Assembly (NCBI GenBank): GCA_029068165.1
Contig: JAIEDA010000019.1
Coordinates: 1 to 49,088, forward strand
DNA: 49,088 nucleotides
Reading direction: 5' to 3'
From: Clostridia bacterium
GTDB lineage: Bacteria > Bacillota > Clostridia > Christensenellales > UBA3700
In this document: in pieces, positions 37,007 to 44,482 of the stretch
Layout of the letters: the number at the start of each line of letters is the position of its first letter
Position numbering within the stretch: position 1 is the stretch's first letter
The notes under the pieces: generated by a model
Told to the model about the DNA's origin: nothing
What the model saw: only the letters and a program-made list of their open reading frames with translations
Databases searched by the model: none
Made by a program: the position numbers and the translations under genes

Positions 37007-37453
37007 ATGGCATTGAGAGATATAATTACCGATCCCAATCCGACTTTGAGAAAAAAGTGTAGGGAAGTCGAAGTCTTTGACGAAAAACTCGGCAAACTTT
37101 TAGACGATATGAGAGAAACTATGGAGAAAGCCGACGGCGTTGGTCTTGCCGCGCCGCAAATAGGTATTTTGAGAAGAATAGCCGTAGTTGAGGTCGACGA
37201 TTTTTATATAGAATTTGTCAATCCCGTCATCGTCAAGACCAAGGGCGAGCAAGTCGGACCCGAGGCTTGTCTTAGCGTTCCGAGCAAGAGCGCTACGGTC
37301 AAAAGACCCCACAAGGTCACCGTCGAGTATCAGGACAGGGACGGCAAACTTATGTCAGTGACCGCCGAGGGATTTATTGCGAGAGCGTTTTGTCACGAGA
37401 TAGACCATCTTGACGGAATACTCTATTACGATAGGGCAAACGAAGGCAAGTAA
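37007..37453 (+). CDS. def: Peptide deformylase
   Basis: 148 residues from ATG 37007 (SD AAGGAGAG). The frame is open upstream to 36962 inside priA, but family starts fit MALRDIITDPNP. It removes the formyl group from nascent proteins. Motif 1 is GVGLAAPQIG; motif 2 reads EACLS in place of the common EGCLS and keeps the metal-ligand Cys; motif 3 HEIDHLDG has the two metal-binding histidines. It pairs functionally with fmt, the next gene. Confidence 0.96.
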   Translation: MALRDIITDPNPTLRKKCREVEVFDEKLGKLLDDMRETMEKADGVGLAAPQIGILRRIAVVEVDDFYIEFVNPVIVKTKGEQVGPEACLSVPSKSATVKRPHKVTVEYQDRDGKLMSVTAEGFIARAFCHEIDHLDGILYYDRANEGK

Positions 37454-37540
37454 TTAATTTGCAAATTACAATACGCTTGAGTGAAAGTTTTGTTGGACTA
37501 AGCTTGAAGTCGCGTTTGACGATAGATGAAAGGAGATAGT

Positions 37541-38482
37541 GTGAGAATACTTTTTTTAGGAACGCCTGATTTTGCGGTAAGCGCGCTAAGCGCGATTTTG
37601 GAAAACGGCTACGATGTGGTAGGCGTAGTTACGCAACCCGATAGGAAGAGAAATAGGGGCGAAGCGACGTCGTTTTCTCCCGTAAAGAGTTACGCTTTGC
37701 AAAAAGGTATTGAGGTGTATCAATACGAGAGTATCAAAAAAGAGGGCGTAGAGGACATAAAGAATATAGCTCCCGACGTGATGATAACTTGCGCCTTCGG
37801 TCAAATTATCAGCCAAGAAATTCTTGATATTCCCAAGTATGGAGTATTAAATATTCACGCTTCGTTGCTTCCTAAATATAGGGGAAGCAGTCCTATTCAG
37901 CGGTGTTTGATCAACGGCGAAAAGACTACCGGCGTAACTATTATGAAGACGGCTCTTGCGGTGGACAGCGGAGATATATTGTTGCAAAAAGAGATAGATA
38001 TACTTCCTGAGGAAAACGCGGGAGAGCTTTTTGACAGGCTTGCTATCTTGGGCGGCGAAGCTATAGTCGAAGCGTTGGGATTGTTGGAAAAGGGCGAAGC
38101 GAAGTTTACTCCTCAAGACGAAAAGCTCGCTACGCATTATCCTATGATAAGCAAAGAGGACGGAAGGATAGATTGGAGCGCGAGCGCGATAGATATTTTC
38201 AATAAAATGCGCGGATTCACTCCTTGGCCGTCGGCGTTTACTTATTTGACGGGCAAGCTGTTTAAGATAAGTAGAAGCAGGGTTTGTAAGAGCGAGGATA
38301 TAATCGACGTTATGAAAGACTTCGTTTGCGGCGAGGCGTACGCGGAAAAAACTCGAGCGTTCGTCAAGACGGGCGAGGGAGTTTTGGAGCTTTTGGAAGT
38401 GCAAATTGAGGGCAAAAAGGCTATGGACGTTTCAGCGTTTTTGCAAGGCGGAAAGTTGAAAAGCGGAGAGATTTTGGGATAA
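37541..38482 (+). CDS. fmt: Methionyl-tRNA formyltransferase
   Basis: 313 residues from GTG 37541. An ATG at 37526 is in frame, but the AAAGGAG SD at 37529-37535 sits 5 nt before the GTG and inside the longer frame, so the GTG is the likelier start. It adds formyl to initiator Met-tRNA. Visible: FLGTPDFAVSAL at the start, NIHASLLPKYRGSSPIQRC near 100-118 with the catalytic Asn and His, and TGVTIMKTALAVDSGDIL with the catalytic Asp. The stop TAA is followed directly by the rsmB ATG. Confidence 0.96.
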   Translation: MRILFLGTPDFAVSALSAILENGYDVVGVVTQPDRKRNRGEATSFSPVKSYALQKGIEVYQYESIKKEGVEDIKNIAPDVMITCAFGQIISQEILDIPKYGVLNIHASLLPKYRGSSPIQRCLINGEKTTGVTIMKTALAVDSGDILLQKEIDILPEENAGELFDRLAILGGEAIVEALGLLEKGEAKFTPQDEKLATHYPMISKEDGRIDWSASAIDIFNKMRGFTPWPSAFTYLTGKLFKISRSRVCKSEDIIDVMKDFVCGEAYAEKTRAFVKTGEGVLELLEVQIEGKKAMDVSAFLQGGKLKSGEILG

Positions 38483-39721
38483 ATGAACGATTTGATTTTG
38501 GCTTTCGAGGTTTTGCTGGCAATCTATAAGGACGGAGCGTTTGCCTCGATAGAACTCAATAAAAAGGTGAACGGCGCAAGCAATCAAGCCATAGTCACGC
38601 GTATGGTTTACGGCGTGTTGCAAAAGGACGTCGAGCTTGAGTACTATATAGGCAAAATCACCGCAAAAAGACCGTCTAAGACTATAGTCGTATTGATTAA
38701 ATTGGGATTATACTGCTTGATTTATATCAATTCTATTCCCAAGTACGCGCTGGTGAACAACTTGGTGACTATATGCGAAAAATACGGCAAAAGACAGCTC
38801 AAAGGCTTTGTCAACGCTACGCTGAAAAATTTTGACAGGGAAAAGATATTGCTTCCCGAAGATGAGCTTGAGAGGTTGAGCGTTGAGGCGAGCGTACCTC
38901 TTTGGATTGTAAAAAAGTACGTAAAGCAGTACGGTTTTCAAGCGACCGATAGTTTTGTAAGGAGCGAGCTTTTTACAAAAGAGCATATCCGAGCCAACTT
39001 GCGTAAGATTACTCTTGAGGAGCTTGAGAGTAAGCTCGGTAAAGAAAACGTTGAGTATGAAAGAAGCCGCGCGGGCGGACTATTCGTACGCAACTGCGCA
39101 GTCGTTAAAAACCTTTGCGAAAAAGGTTTCGCGACGATTCAGTCTATGACTTCTATGCTTGCCGCTCAGGCTATGGAAGTCAAAGACGGCGAAAAGGTGT
39201 TGGACATATGCAGCGCTCCCGGCGGGAAAGCCGTCTATATGAGCGAACTCGCGGATGTGAAAATCACCGCTTGCGACAAGTACGAGCATAGGATAGAACT
39301 TATAAAAAGCTACGTCGCAAGAACGTCCGCAAAAGGAATAGAAGCGATTTTCAACGACGCGCTCGTCTACAACGAAAAGTTTGAAAACGCTTTTGACAAG
39401 ACGCTTTGCGACGCGCCCTGTAGCGGTTTGGGCGTTGCGGGCAAGAAACCCGATATCTATCTTAACTCTAGCGAGAGTAAGATAAAAGAACTTACCGAGG
39501 TGCAGTACGGCATTTTGACCAACGCGGCAAAATATACCAAACGCCGCTTGGTATATTCGACCTGTACTTTACTGAAGGAAGAAAACGGCGATATAGTCGA
39601 TAGGTTTATCAAGGAAAATCCGAAATGGAAACTCGTCAGTCAAAAGCAATATTTGCCCGACGGCAAAGGCTGCGACGGATTTTATATAGCCGTATTGGAG
39701 AAAAAGACTGCCGATGAATAA
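38483..39721 (+). CDS. rsmB: 16S rRNA m5C967 methyltransferase
   Basis: 412 residues. A NusB-like RNA-binding domain (1 to about 130) is followed by a Rossmann methyltransferase domain: LDICSAPGGKAVYMSEL near 240-256, and the catalytic CDAPCSGLG near 308-316. The second catalytic cysteine is in YSTCTLLKEENGD near 357. It overlaps rlmN by 8 nt. Confidence 0.96.
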   Translation: MNDLILAFEVLLAIYKDGAFASIELNKKVNGASNQAIVTRMVYGVLQKDVELEYYIGKITAKRPSKTIVVLIKLGLYCLIYINSIPKYALVNNLVTICEKYGKRQLKGFVNATLKNFDREKILLPEDELERLSVEASVPLWIVKKYVKQYGFQATDSFVRSELFTKEHIRANLRKITLEELESKLGKENVEYERSRAGGLFVRNCAVVKNLCEKGFATIQSMTSMLAAQAMEVKDGEKVLDICSAPGGKAVYMSELADVKITACDKYEHRIELIKSYVARTSAKGIEAIFNDALVYNEKFENAFDKTLCDAPCSGLGVAGKKPDIYLNSSESKIKELTEVQYGILTNAAKYTKRRLVYSTCTLLKEENGDIVDRFIKENPKWKLVSQKQYLPDGKGCDGFYIAVLEKKTADE

Positions 39722-40757
39722 AAAATTGCTTGTCGATTATTCAATAGAAGAGCTTGCTCAAGTATTGGACGGACAACCTAAATTTCGCGCTGAACAGCTT
39801 TTTAAATGGCTGAGCAAGGGAGCTGCTTTTGAGGAAATGAAGAACCTTCCCAAGCCGCTTATCGAGCGGTTGGCGGACGGCTATCTTGCGCAAGGCGCGG
39901 AGATTGCAAAGGAGTTTAAATCGGCTATCGACGGTACGGTAAAGTATTTGTATAAGCTTGCCGACGGTAATATGATCGAGGGCGTGCTTATGAAATATAA
40001 GTACGGCAATACCTTGTGCGTTTCCACACAAGTCGGCTGTAGGATGAACTGCGCTTTTTGCGCTTCAGGTTTGGACGGACTGATAAGAAATCTCTCGGCG
40101 GGAGAAATCCTTGGACAAGTTATTGCCGTCAACCGTAGAAATTTTGTCGATGGCGAGCGAGGCGTAACTAATATCGTGTTGATGGGTAGCGGCGAGCCGT
40201 TGGACAATTATGAAAACGTATGCAAGTTCCTTACGCTTGTGAGCGACGAACGGGGATTGAATATATCAAAGCGAAATATATCATTATCTACCTGCGGACT
40301 GTGCGATAAGATAATTAAGCTTGCCGACGACGGGTATTCGCCCACGCTGACTATATCTTTGCACGCGCCGAACGACGAACTTCGCAAACAAATAATGCCC
40401 ATCGCCAAGAAGTATACGATTGCCGATATTATCAAGGCGGTCAAGTACTACTTTGACAAGACGGGCAGGCGGATAATATTTGAATATTCTATGATTGCGG
40501 GCAAAAACGATAGCGAGGCTTGCGCTCGCGAACTTGCTAAGGCAGTCAAAGGTTTGCCGTGTCATATCAATTTGATACCGCTCAACTTCGTAAAAGAGCG
40601 GGGATTGGACGGCAGCAATAAGAAAAACGTTTATCGATTTATGGCGGAGCTCGAAAAGCAAGGAATAAGCGTAACCGTTCGCAGGAGTATGGGTAGCGAT
40701 ATAGAGGGCGCTTGCGGACAACTTAGGCGGAAGGTTTTGAAAGATGAAAACGATTGA
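39714..40757 (+). CDS. rlmN: 23S rRNA m2A2503 / tRNA m2A37 methyltransferase
   Basis: 347 residues, radical-SAM enzyme. The 4Fe-4S motif C-X3-C-X2-C appears as GCRMNCAFCASG near 107-118. The C-terminal catalytic Cys is in GACGQLR near 331-336, and RRSMGSDIEGACG matches RlmN. It overlaps the Nudix gene by 14 nt. Confidence 0.97.
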   Translation: MNKKLLVDYSIEELAQVLDGQPKFRAEQLFKWLSKGAAFEEMKNLPKPLIERLADGYLAQGAEIAKEFKSAIDGTVKYLYKLADGNMIEGVLMKYKYGNTLCVSTQVGCRMNCAFCASGLDGLIRNLSAGEILGQVIAVNRRNFVDGERGVTNIVLMGSGEPLDNYENVCKFLTLVSDERGLNISKRNISLSTCGLCDKIIKLADDGYSPTLTISLHAPNDELRKQIMPIAKKYTIADIIKAVKYYFDKTGRRIIFEYSMIAGKNDSEACARELAKAVKGLPCHINLIPLNFVKERGLDGSNKKNVYRFMAELEKQGISVTVRRSMGSDIEGACGQLRRKVLKDEND

Positions 40758-41250
40758 GATTTTCGACGGCGATTTTTCAAAAGAAAAGGTCTACGGCGAT
40801 ACTCGAAACGCCGTCCGAGCGGTAATTATATACGACGGTAAGCTCTTTGTCGAGAAAGCTTCTACGCCCGAAATGTTGATGTTGCCTGGCGGCGGAGTGG
40901 AAAATGAAGAGAGCGTCGACGAGTGCGTTATTCGCGAATGTAAAGAAGAATGCGGACTTATCGTTCAGCCGTTAAGGGAGCTTTTTGCGATAAGAGAATA
41001 TTTTCGCGACAGGATATTCTATTCTACGTATGTCGCGTGCGAAATAGTCGGTAATTGTGAAAATTCGCTCACTGACGGTGAAAAAGCGTTGAACCTCGTA
41101 TGCGAGTGGCAAGACTTGGGCGAGATTTTGAGTAGACTCAAAACGCTTATGGAAAAGTACGAGGGTGTTGATGATGAGTTGCACGGCTGTCACCAACGCG
41201 AATATCTTGCAGTAAAAGAGTTGATAAGCGGTGTTGACAGTATAAAATAG
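40744..41250 (+). CDS. Nudix hydrolase, in the place usual for prpC/prkC
   Basis: 168 residues. A complete Nudix box G-X5-E-X7-REUXEEXGU is present: GGVENEESVDECVIRECKEE with CGL following. Nudix enzymes hydrolyse nucleoside diphosphate derivatives; this one's substrate is not readable, and the rest of the protein offers no subfamily mark I trust. In Bacillus the genes prpC and prkC (PP2C phosphatase and Ser/Thr kinase) lie here between rlmN and rsgA. The start ATG 40744 is inside rlmN, with SD GGAAGG. Confidence 0.9.
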   Translation: MKTIEIFDGDFSKEKVYGDTRNAVRAVIIYDGKLFVEKASTPEMLMLPGGGVENEESVDECVIRECKEECGLIVQPLRELFAIREYFRDRIFYSTYVACEIVGNCENSLTDGEKALNLVCEWQDLGEILSRLKTLMEKYEGVDDELHGCHQREYLAVKELISGVDSIK

Positions 41251-41393
41251 TACGTAAAAAACGCGATTAAAACGCGATAAATATTGTAGTATAATATAAT
41301 GATAGTTATAACCAAGCGACGCGCAGTCGAATTATATCAAGTCCTCAAACTCTAGGCGTAATTCGAAAAATGTAAGTCGCAAAGGAGCAAATT

Positions 41394-42272
41394 ATTAAAG
41401 TAAAGACGAGCGGACAAATAATAAAAGGCATCGGCGGAGTTTATACCGTCGTAACCAAAGAGGGCGATACGGTCAAGTGTTTTCCAAGAGGCAAGCTCAA
41501 GAATTTCGGCGAACTGTATATCGGCGATTTTGTGGATATTGCGCTGGATAAGGAAGGCATTATAGAAAACGTATTGCCTCGCAAAACGCAACTTGTTAGA
41601 CCTTTGGTCAGCAATATGGACGCAATCGTCATAGTGCTTGCTCCGTTGCCAAGGCCCGATATGATGCTTGTCGATAAGTTGATAATAGGCGCGTACGAAA
41701 ACGGAATAGATCCGATAATTTGCGTAAACAAAGCGGATATGGAAGGCGCGGACAAAGTTGTCGACGCGGTAGTAGACGATTATAAGGAAATAGCCGATAT
41801 TTTGGTAATATCCACGCAAACCAATCAAGGTATTCCAGAGCTTATGGAGAAGATAAAGGGCAAATTCATTTGTCTTGCAGGACAGTCCGCGGTGGGAAAA
41901 TCGTCGCTTATCAACTGTATCTTGGGCGTTGATAAAATGAAGACGGGCGAGCTTAGCAAAAAGAGCGACCGCGGCAAGAACACGACTAGACACGTCGAAA
42001 TCATAACCCTTGACGACGGTACAAAGATAGCTGATACCTGCGGATTCAGCAAGTTGGAGATACCTCTTTTCGACCCTGCGAAACTCTCTACGTATTATAC
42101 GGATTTTGACGAATACGCGCCGCAGTGTCAATTTCGGTGTTGCAATCACTACAAGGAAGTCAACTGCGCCGTCAAAAGAGCCGTTGAGCAAGGAAAAATT
42201 GCAAAAAGCCGCTACGAGAGGTATTTACAGCTTTTCACTCACGTGGAAAAAAGATGGAGCAAGCGTTTTTGA
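41394..42272 (+). CDS. rsgA: Ribosome biogenesis GTPase RsgA, likely ATT start
   Basis: 292 residues from ATT 41394. RsgA is a circularly permuted GTPase that helps mature the 30S subunit. The N-terminal OB fold (SGQIIKGIGGVYTVV at about 5-19) requires a start near here. Upstream in the same frame there is only ATG-TAA at 41370-41375 and no ATG, GTG or TTG between that stop and the OB fold, while AAAGGAG (41381-41387) sits 6 nt before ATT 41394. G4 (NKAD) precedes G1 (GQSAVGKSS, about 163-171) and G3 (DTCGF); the zinc cluster CQFRCCNHYKEVNC is near 243-256. The first GTG (41532) would remove the OB fold, so I reject it. A TATAAT box lies near 41300, upstream of a leader of about 85 nt. Confidence 0.9.
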   Translation: MKVKTSGQIIKGIGGVYTVVTKEGDTVKCFPRGKLKNFGELYIGDFVDIALDKEGIIENVLPRKTQLVRPLVSNMDAIVIVLAPLPRPDMMLVDKLIIGAYENGIDPIICVNKADMEGADKVVDAVVDDYKEIADILVISTQTNQGIPELMEKIKGKFICLAGQSAVGKSSLINCILGVDKMKTGELSKKSDRGKNTTRHVEIITLDDGTKIADTCGFSKLEIPLFDPAKLSTYYTDFDEYAPQCQFRCCNHYKEVNCAVKRAVEQGKIAKSRYERYLQLFTHVEKRWSKRF

Positions 42273-42419
42273 CGATTTAAGCCGGTAAGAAAAGTAGACG
42301 ACTAGGACGACTAGGCTAGAAAAGCATAAGTAAACTTATTTATGATAATTAAATAGAAAGGTCTATATATTAATAAAATTAAAGATAAAAAGAAAAAGAA
42401 CTCAAGAGGAGAAAGATAT

Positions 42420-43064
42420 ATGAGTATAAAAATATCTCCGTCAATACTTTCGGCGGATTTTGCAAGAATGGGCGAAGATGTGTCAAAGCTCTCGTCGTGG
42501 GGCGCGGACTGGGTGCATTGCGACGTAATGGACGGGGAGTTTTGTCCGAATATAACGTTTGGAATACCGATGGTCAAAGCCATAAGGAAATATACGGAGT
42601 TGCCGCTTGACGTTCATTTGATGATAGTCAAACCTGAAAGATACGTGCAAAAATTTCTTGACGCGGGCGCGGATATTATCACTTTTCACCCTGAAGCGAG
42701 CGAGAACGTCGAGGGGATAATCGATACCGTTCATAGGCGTGGGAAACTCGTAGGGCTTGTTCTTAATCCCAATATCGAAGTAGGTAGCATTGAAAAATAT
42801 CTCGATATGGTAGACTTGGTTATGCTTATGGGCGTATATCCGGGATTCTCGGCTCAAAAGTTTATTGAAAGCACTATGGACAAGATATCCGCGCTCAAAG
42901 CTCTTATTGGGCATAGAAACGTAATGATAGAATTTGACGGCGGAGTTAGCGTTGATAATATTCAGGAGATGCGCAAGAGAGGATTGGATATAGCGGTCAG
43001 CGGAAGCTACGTATTCGGCGCAGCCGATCCCGCTCAGGCTATCAGGTCGCTTAAGAAGCAGTAA
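42420..43064 (+). CDS. rpe: Ribulose-5-phosphate 3-epimerase
   Basis: 214 residues, TIM barrel, usual length. It interconverts ribulose-5-phosphate and xylulose-5-phosphate. SPSILSADFARMGED, HCDVMDGEFCPN (metal-binding His and Asp), DVHLMIVKPERYV and MGVYPGFSAQKF are all family motifs; EFDGGVS holds the second Asp. SD GAGGAG precedes ATG 42420. The 147-nt gap after rsgA shows the short direct repeat GACTAGGAC-GACTAGGC (near 42299-42315) and no gene. Confidence 0.97.
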   Translation: MSIKISPSILSADFARMGEDVSKLSSWGADWVHCDVMDGEFCPNITFGIPMVKAIRKYTELPLDVHLMIVKPERYVQKFLDAGADIITFHPEASENVEGIIDTVHRRGKLVGLVLNPNIEVGSIEKYLDMVDLVMLMGVYPGFSAQKFIESTMDKISALKALIGHRNVMIEFDGGVSVDNIQEMRKRGLDIAVSGSYVFGAADPAQAIRSLKKQ

Positions 43065-43118
43065 CCGCAATCGCGCACTTCTCATATACTGAAATATCAA
43101 CGAGGAGGTGTTGTGGCA

Positions 43119-43190
43119 ATGAGAATTATATGTATCAATCCGCCAAAATTTATTAAAATGGTGTTGAGGTTGTTCAAAAGAAAAAATTAA
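43119..43190 (+). CDS. spoVM: SpoVM-like sporulation peptide
   Basis: A 23-residue protein starting MRIICINPPKF and ending LFKRKN. It has a strong SD (GAGGAGGTG, 43102-43110, 8 nt before ATG). Aligned without gaps to Bacillus SpoVM (26 residues, from memory) it keeps Ile6, Pro9, Lys10, Phe11 and Arg17, including the Pro9 needed for function there. In Bacillus SpoVM is an amphipathic helix that marks the curved forespore membrane and recruits SpoIVA. The location, after rpe and before rpmB, is the same as in B. subtilis (where thiN lies between). A terminator follows. Too short for normal gene calling. Confidence 0.88.
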   Translation: MRIICINPPKFIKMVLRLFKRKN

Positions 43191-43220
43191 CGCAAATTAG
43201 GCTTTTTTGCGGAAAGTAAA

Positions 43221-43259
43221 TAGCAAGCGCGACTGTTTTAAGCTCGGCTTGCTATTTTT
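43221..43259 (+). terminator. Terminator after spoVM
   Basis: TAGCAAGC (43221-43228) pairs with GCTTGCTA (43247-43254), followed by six T. It ends the yicC-to-spoVM transcript. Confidence 0.88.
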
Positions 43260-43432
43260 TATTTATCTATATCGATAGTCTTGTTGAAAGATTGATAAAT
43301 TTATTTAGAGATTGCAATTCATATTCTAAAAATTTCGACTTCTATTATATTTAATCTCAAACGCATTTTATCAAGCTTTAGATATTGCGGAAGTTTTGTA
43401 TATCATATAGATATATTGAGTTTTGCTTTATA

Positions 43433-43534
43433 TTGAACAATGTTCAACAAAATTTACGCCGCCGCGCTTGTATTAATTGTTCACATATTTTAAGACTGGA
43501 GCGTAATAACTGGATGTATTTGAACAATGTTCAA
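43433..43534. promoter_or_regulatory. Pair of TTGAAC-N3-GTTCAA palindromes (site pair 2)
   Basis: Two copies of TTGAACAATGTTCAA, at 43433-43447 and 43520-43534, identical and 87 bp apart centre to centre, in the gap between convergent spoVM and rpmB. There is no promoter they clearly cover. A frame that runs through both (43385-43666) has no SD and looks random. Nothing else is recognised in 43260-43685. Confidence 0.6.
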
Positions 43535-43686
43535 TATGGATTATGTGACATTTACGATAGAATTTTCATACGAAGAAATAGGAAAGCAATTAGAGAAAAC
43601 GATAATTTTTTCGCGTATAGGTCGATTAAACAATGTGGTATTTGCAATTTAGGAAAGAAAGAGTAGGCTTTTGTAATAAAATTTGC

Positions 43687-43717
43687 AAAAAAAATCACCC
43701 TGCGTAAAACAGGGTGA
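43687..43717 (-). terminator. rpmB terminator
   Basis: Minus-strand stem TCACCCTG / CAGGGTGA (43710-43717 and 43695-43702), 7-nt loop, then eight T. Confidence 0.9.
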
Positions 43718-43734
43718 AGTTTATTTTTAATCGA

Positions 43735-43926
43735 TTAAGCGCGTTCAACCGCACCGCTGCGTAGGCATCTAGTGCATACGTATAAACTTTGCGTAGAGCC
43801 GTTTACGTTCACTACTTTAACTTTTTGAACGTTTGCTCCCCAAGTTCTTCTATATTTACGATTGGAGTGGCTAACCTTGTTTCCGCTTTGTTGTCCTTTA
43901 CCGCAAATCGCACATACTTTAGACAT
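43735..43926 (-). CDS. rpmB: 50S ribosomal protein L28
   Basis: 63 residues, usual L28 length, from ATG 43926 with SD GGAGG. The frame is open back to 44034 but the extra 36 residues are not L28-like and run into the promoter. It keeps CAICGKGQQSGNKVSHSN and the C-terminal CTRCLRSG, so both zinc-ribbon CXXC pairs are present (the Zn-binding C+ form). Its opposite orientation to its neighbours is also seen in B. subtilis. Confidence 0.97.
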   Translation of the reverse strand: MSKVCAICGKGQQSGNKVSHSNRKYRRTWGANVQKVKVVNVNGSTQSLYVCTRCLRSGAVERA

Positions 43927-43960
43927 TCTCTCAATACCTCCATTGATATATTGCCTAAAT

Positions 43961-43989
43961 ATAATAACACTCAATTTCATTAAATGCAA
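43961..43989 (-). promoter_or_regulatory. rpmB promoter
   Basis: Minus-strand TTGCAT (43984-43989), 17-nt spacer, TATTAT (43961-43966). Confidence 0.75.
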
Positions 43990-44082
43990 GAAAATAACGC
44001 TATCTTTTTCAAATTTTTTCATAAAAATGCCCAAATTTGCTTATATTAGAACGTGCAGGAGGCTAAAATATATAAAAAACGC

Positions 44083-44111
44083 TTGCAAGCAATAAGTTTT
44101 TTTGATAAAAT
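44083..44111 (+). promoter_or_regulatory. asp23 promoter, leaderless type
   Basis: TTGCAA (44083-44088), exact 17-nt spacer, TAAAAT (44106-44111). Eight nt remain before the ATG at 44120 and there is no SD, so the transcript should begin at or within 1-2 nt of the start codon. Confidence 0.75.
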
Positions 44112-44119
44112 TACAATAT

Positions 44120-44470
44120 ATGGCAGTAAGAACGTCTAATTATTACGGTAGAATTATCATTACGGATAAGGCCATATCAATGGTGGCGCACTTTGCGGCG
44201 GCTGAATGTTACGGGGTCGTCGACCTTGTGTCACGCAAACTAAGTGACAGTATCAGCGAGTTTTTCAATAAAAACCCTTTAGGAAAGGGCGTAAAGATCG
44301 TCACAATAAAAAATAAGATTAATATTGAACTTTTCGTAGTCCTTAGAGAGGGCGTAAATATAGATGCCGTGAGCGACTCTATTAAGAGTACGGTCAAGTA
44401 TAACGTAGAAACGTATACAGGTATGAGAGTTGACGGTGTGATCGTCAACGTGGTGGGTGTAAAAGTTTAA
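44120..44470 (+). CDS. Asp23/Gls24 (YloU) family protein
   Basis: 116 residues from ATG 44120; an in-frame TTG at 44102 lies before the likely RNA start. MAVRTSNYYGRIIITDKAI opens the family's usual domain, and MVAHFAAAECYGVVDL is the conserved core. Asp23 proteins are small, membrane- or envelope-associated stress proteins; this one has the yloU position just before fakA. The gene begins without an SD behind a promoter, so leaderless translation is likely. fakA follows after 12 nt. Confidence 0.93.
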   Translation: MAVRTSNYYGRIIITDKAISMVAHFAAAECYGVVDLVSRKLSDSISEFFNKNPLGKGVKIVTIKNKINIELFVVLREGVNIDAVSDSIKSTVKYNVETYTGMRVDGVIVNVVGVKV

Positions 44471-44482
44471 TCGGAGATTAGA

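Noticed and set aside
35623..37095. A 490-codon minus-strand frame across priA and def
   Set aside because: It is antisense to clear priA and def motifs, has no SD, and its composition is that of a reverse-strand shadow.
37526..37540. fmt starting at ATG 37526
   Set aside because: The only good SD lies inside this longer version and fits the GTG at 37541 instead.
41352..42191. A 279-codon minus-strand frame over rsgA
   Set aside because: rsgA motifs (NKAD, GQSAVGKSS, zinc cluster) are clear on the plus strand.
41532..42272. rsgA starting at GTG 41532
   Set aside because: It would delete the OB fold whose conserved residues are encoded in frame just upstream, and there is no SD before it.
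43385..43666. 93-codon plus-strand frame between spoVM and rpmB
   Set aside because: No SD, random composition (many Arg, Asn, Cys, Ile), and it runs through both palindromes of site pair 2.
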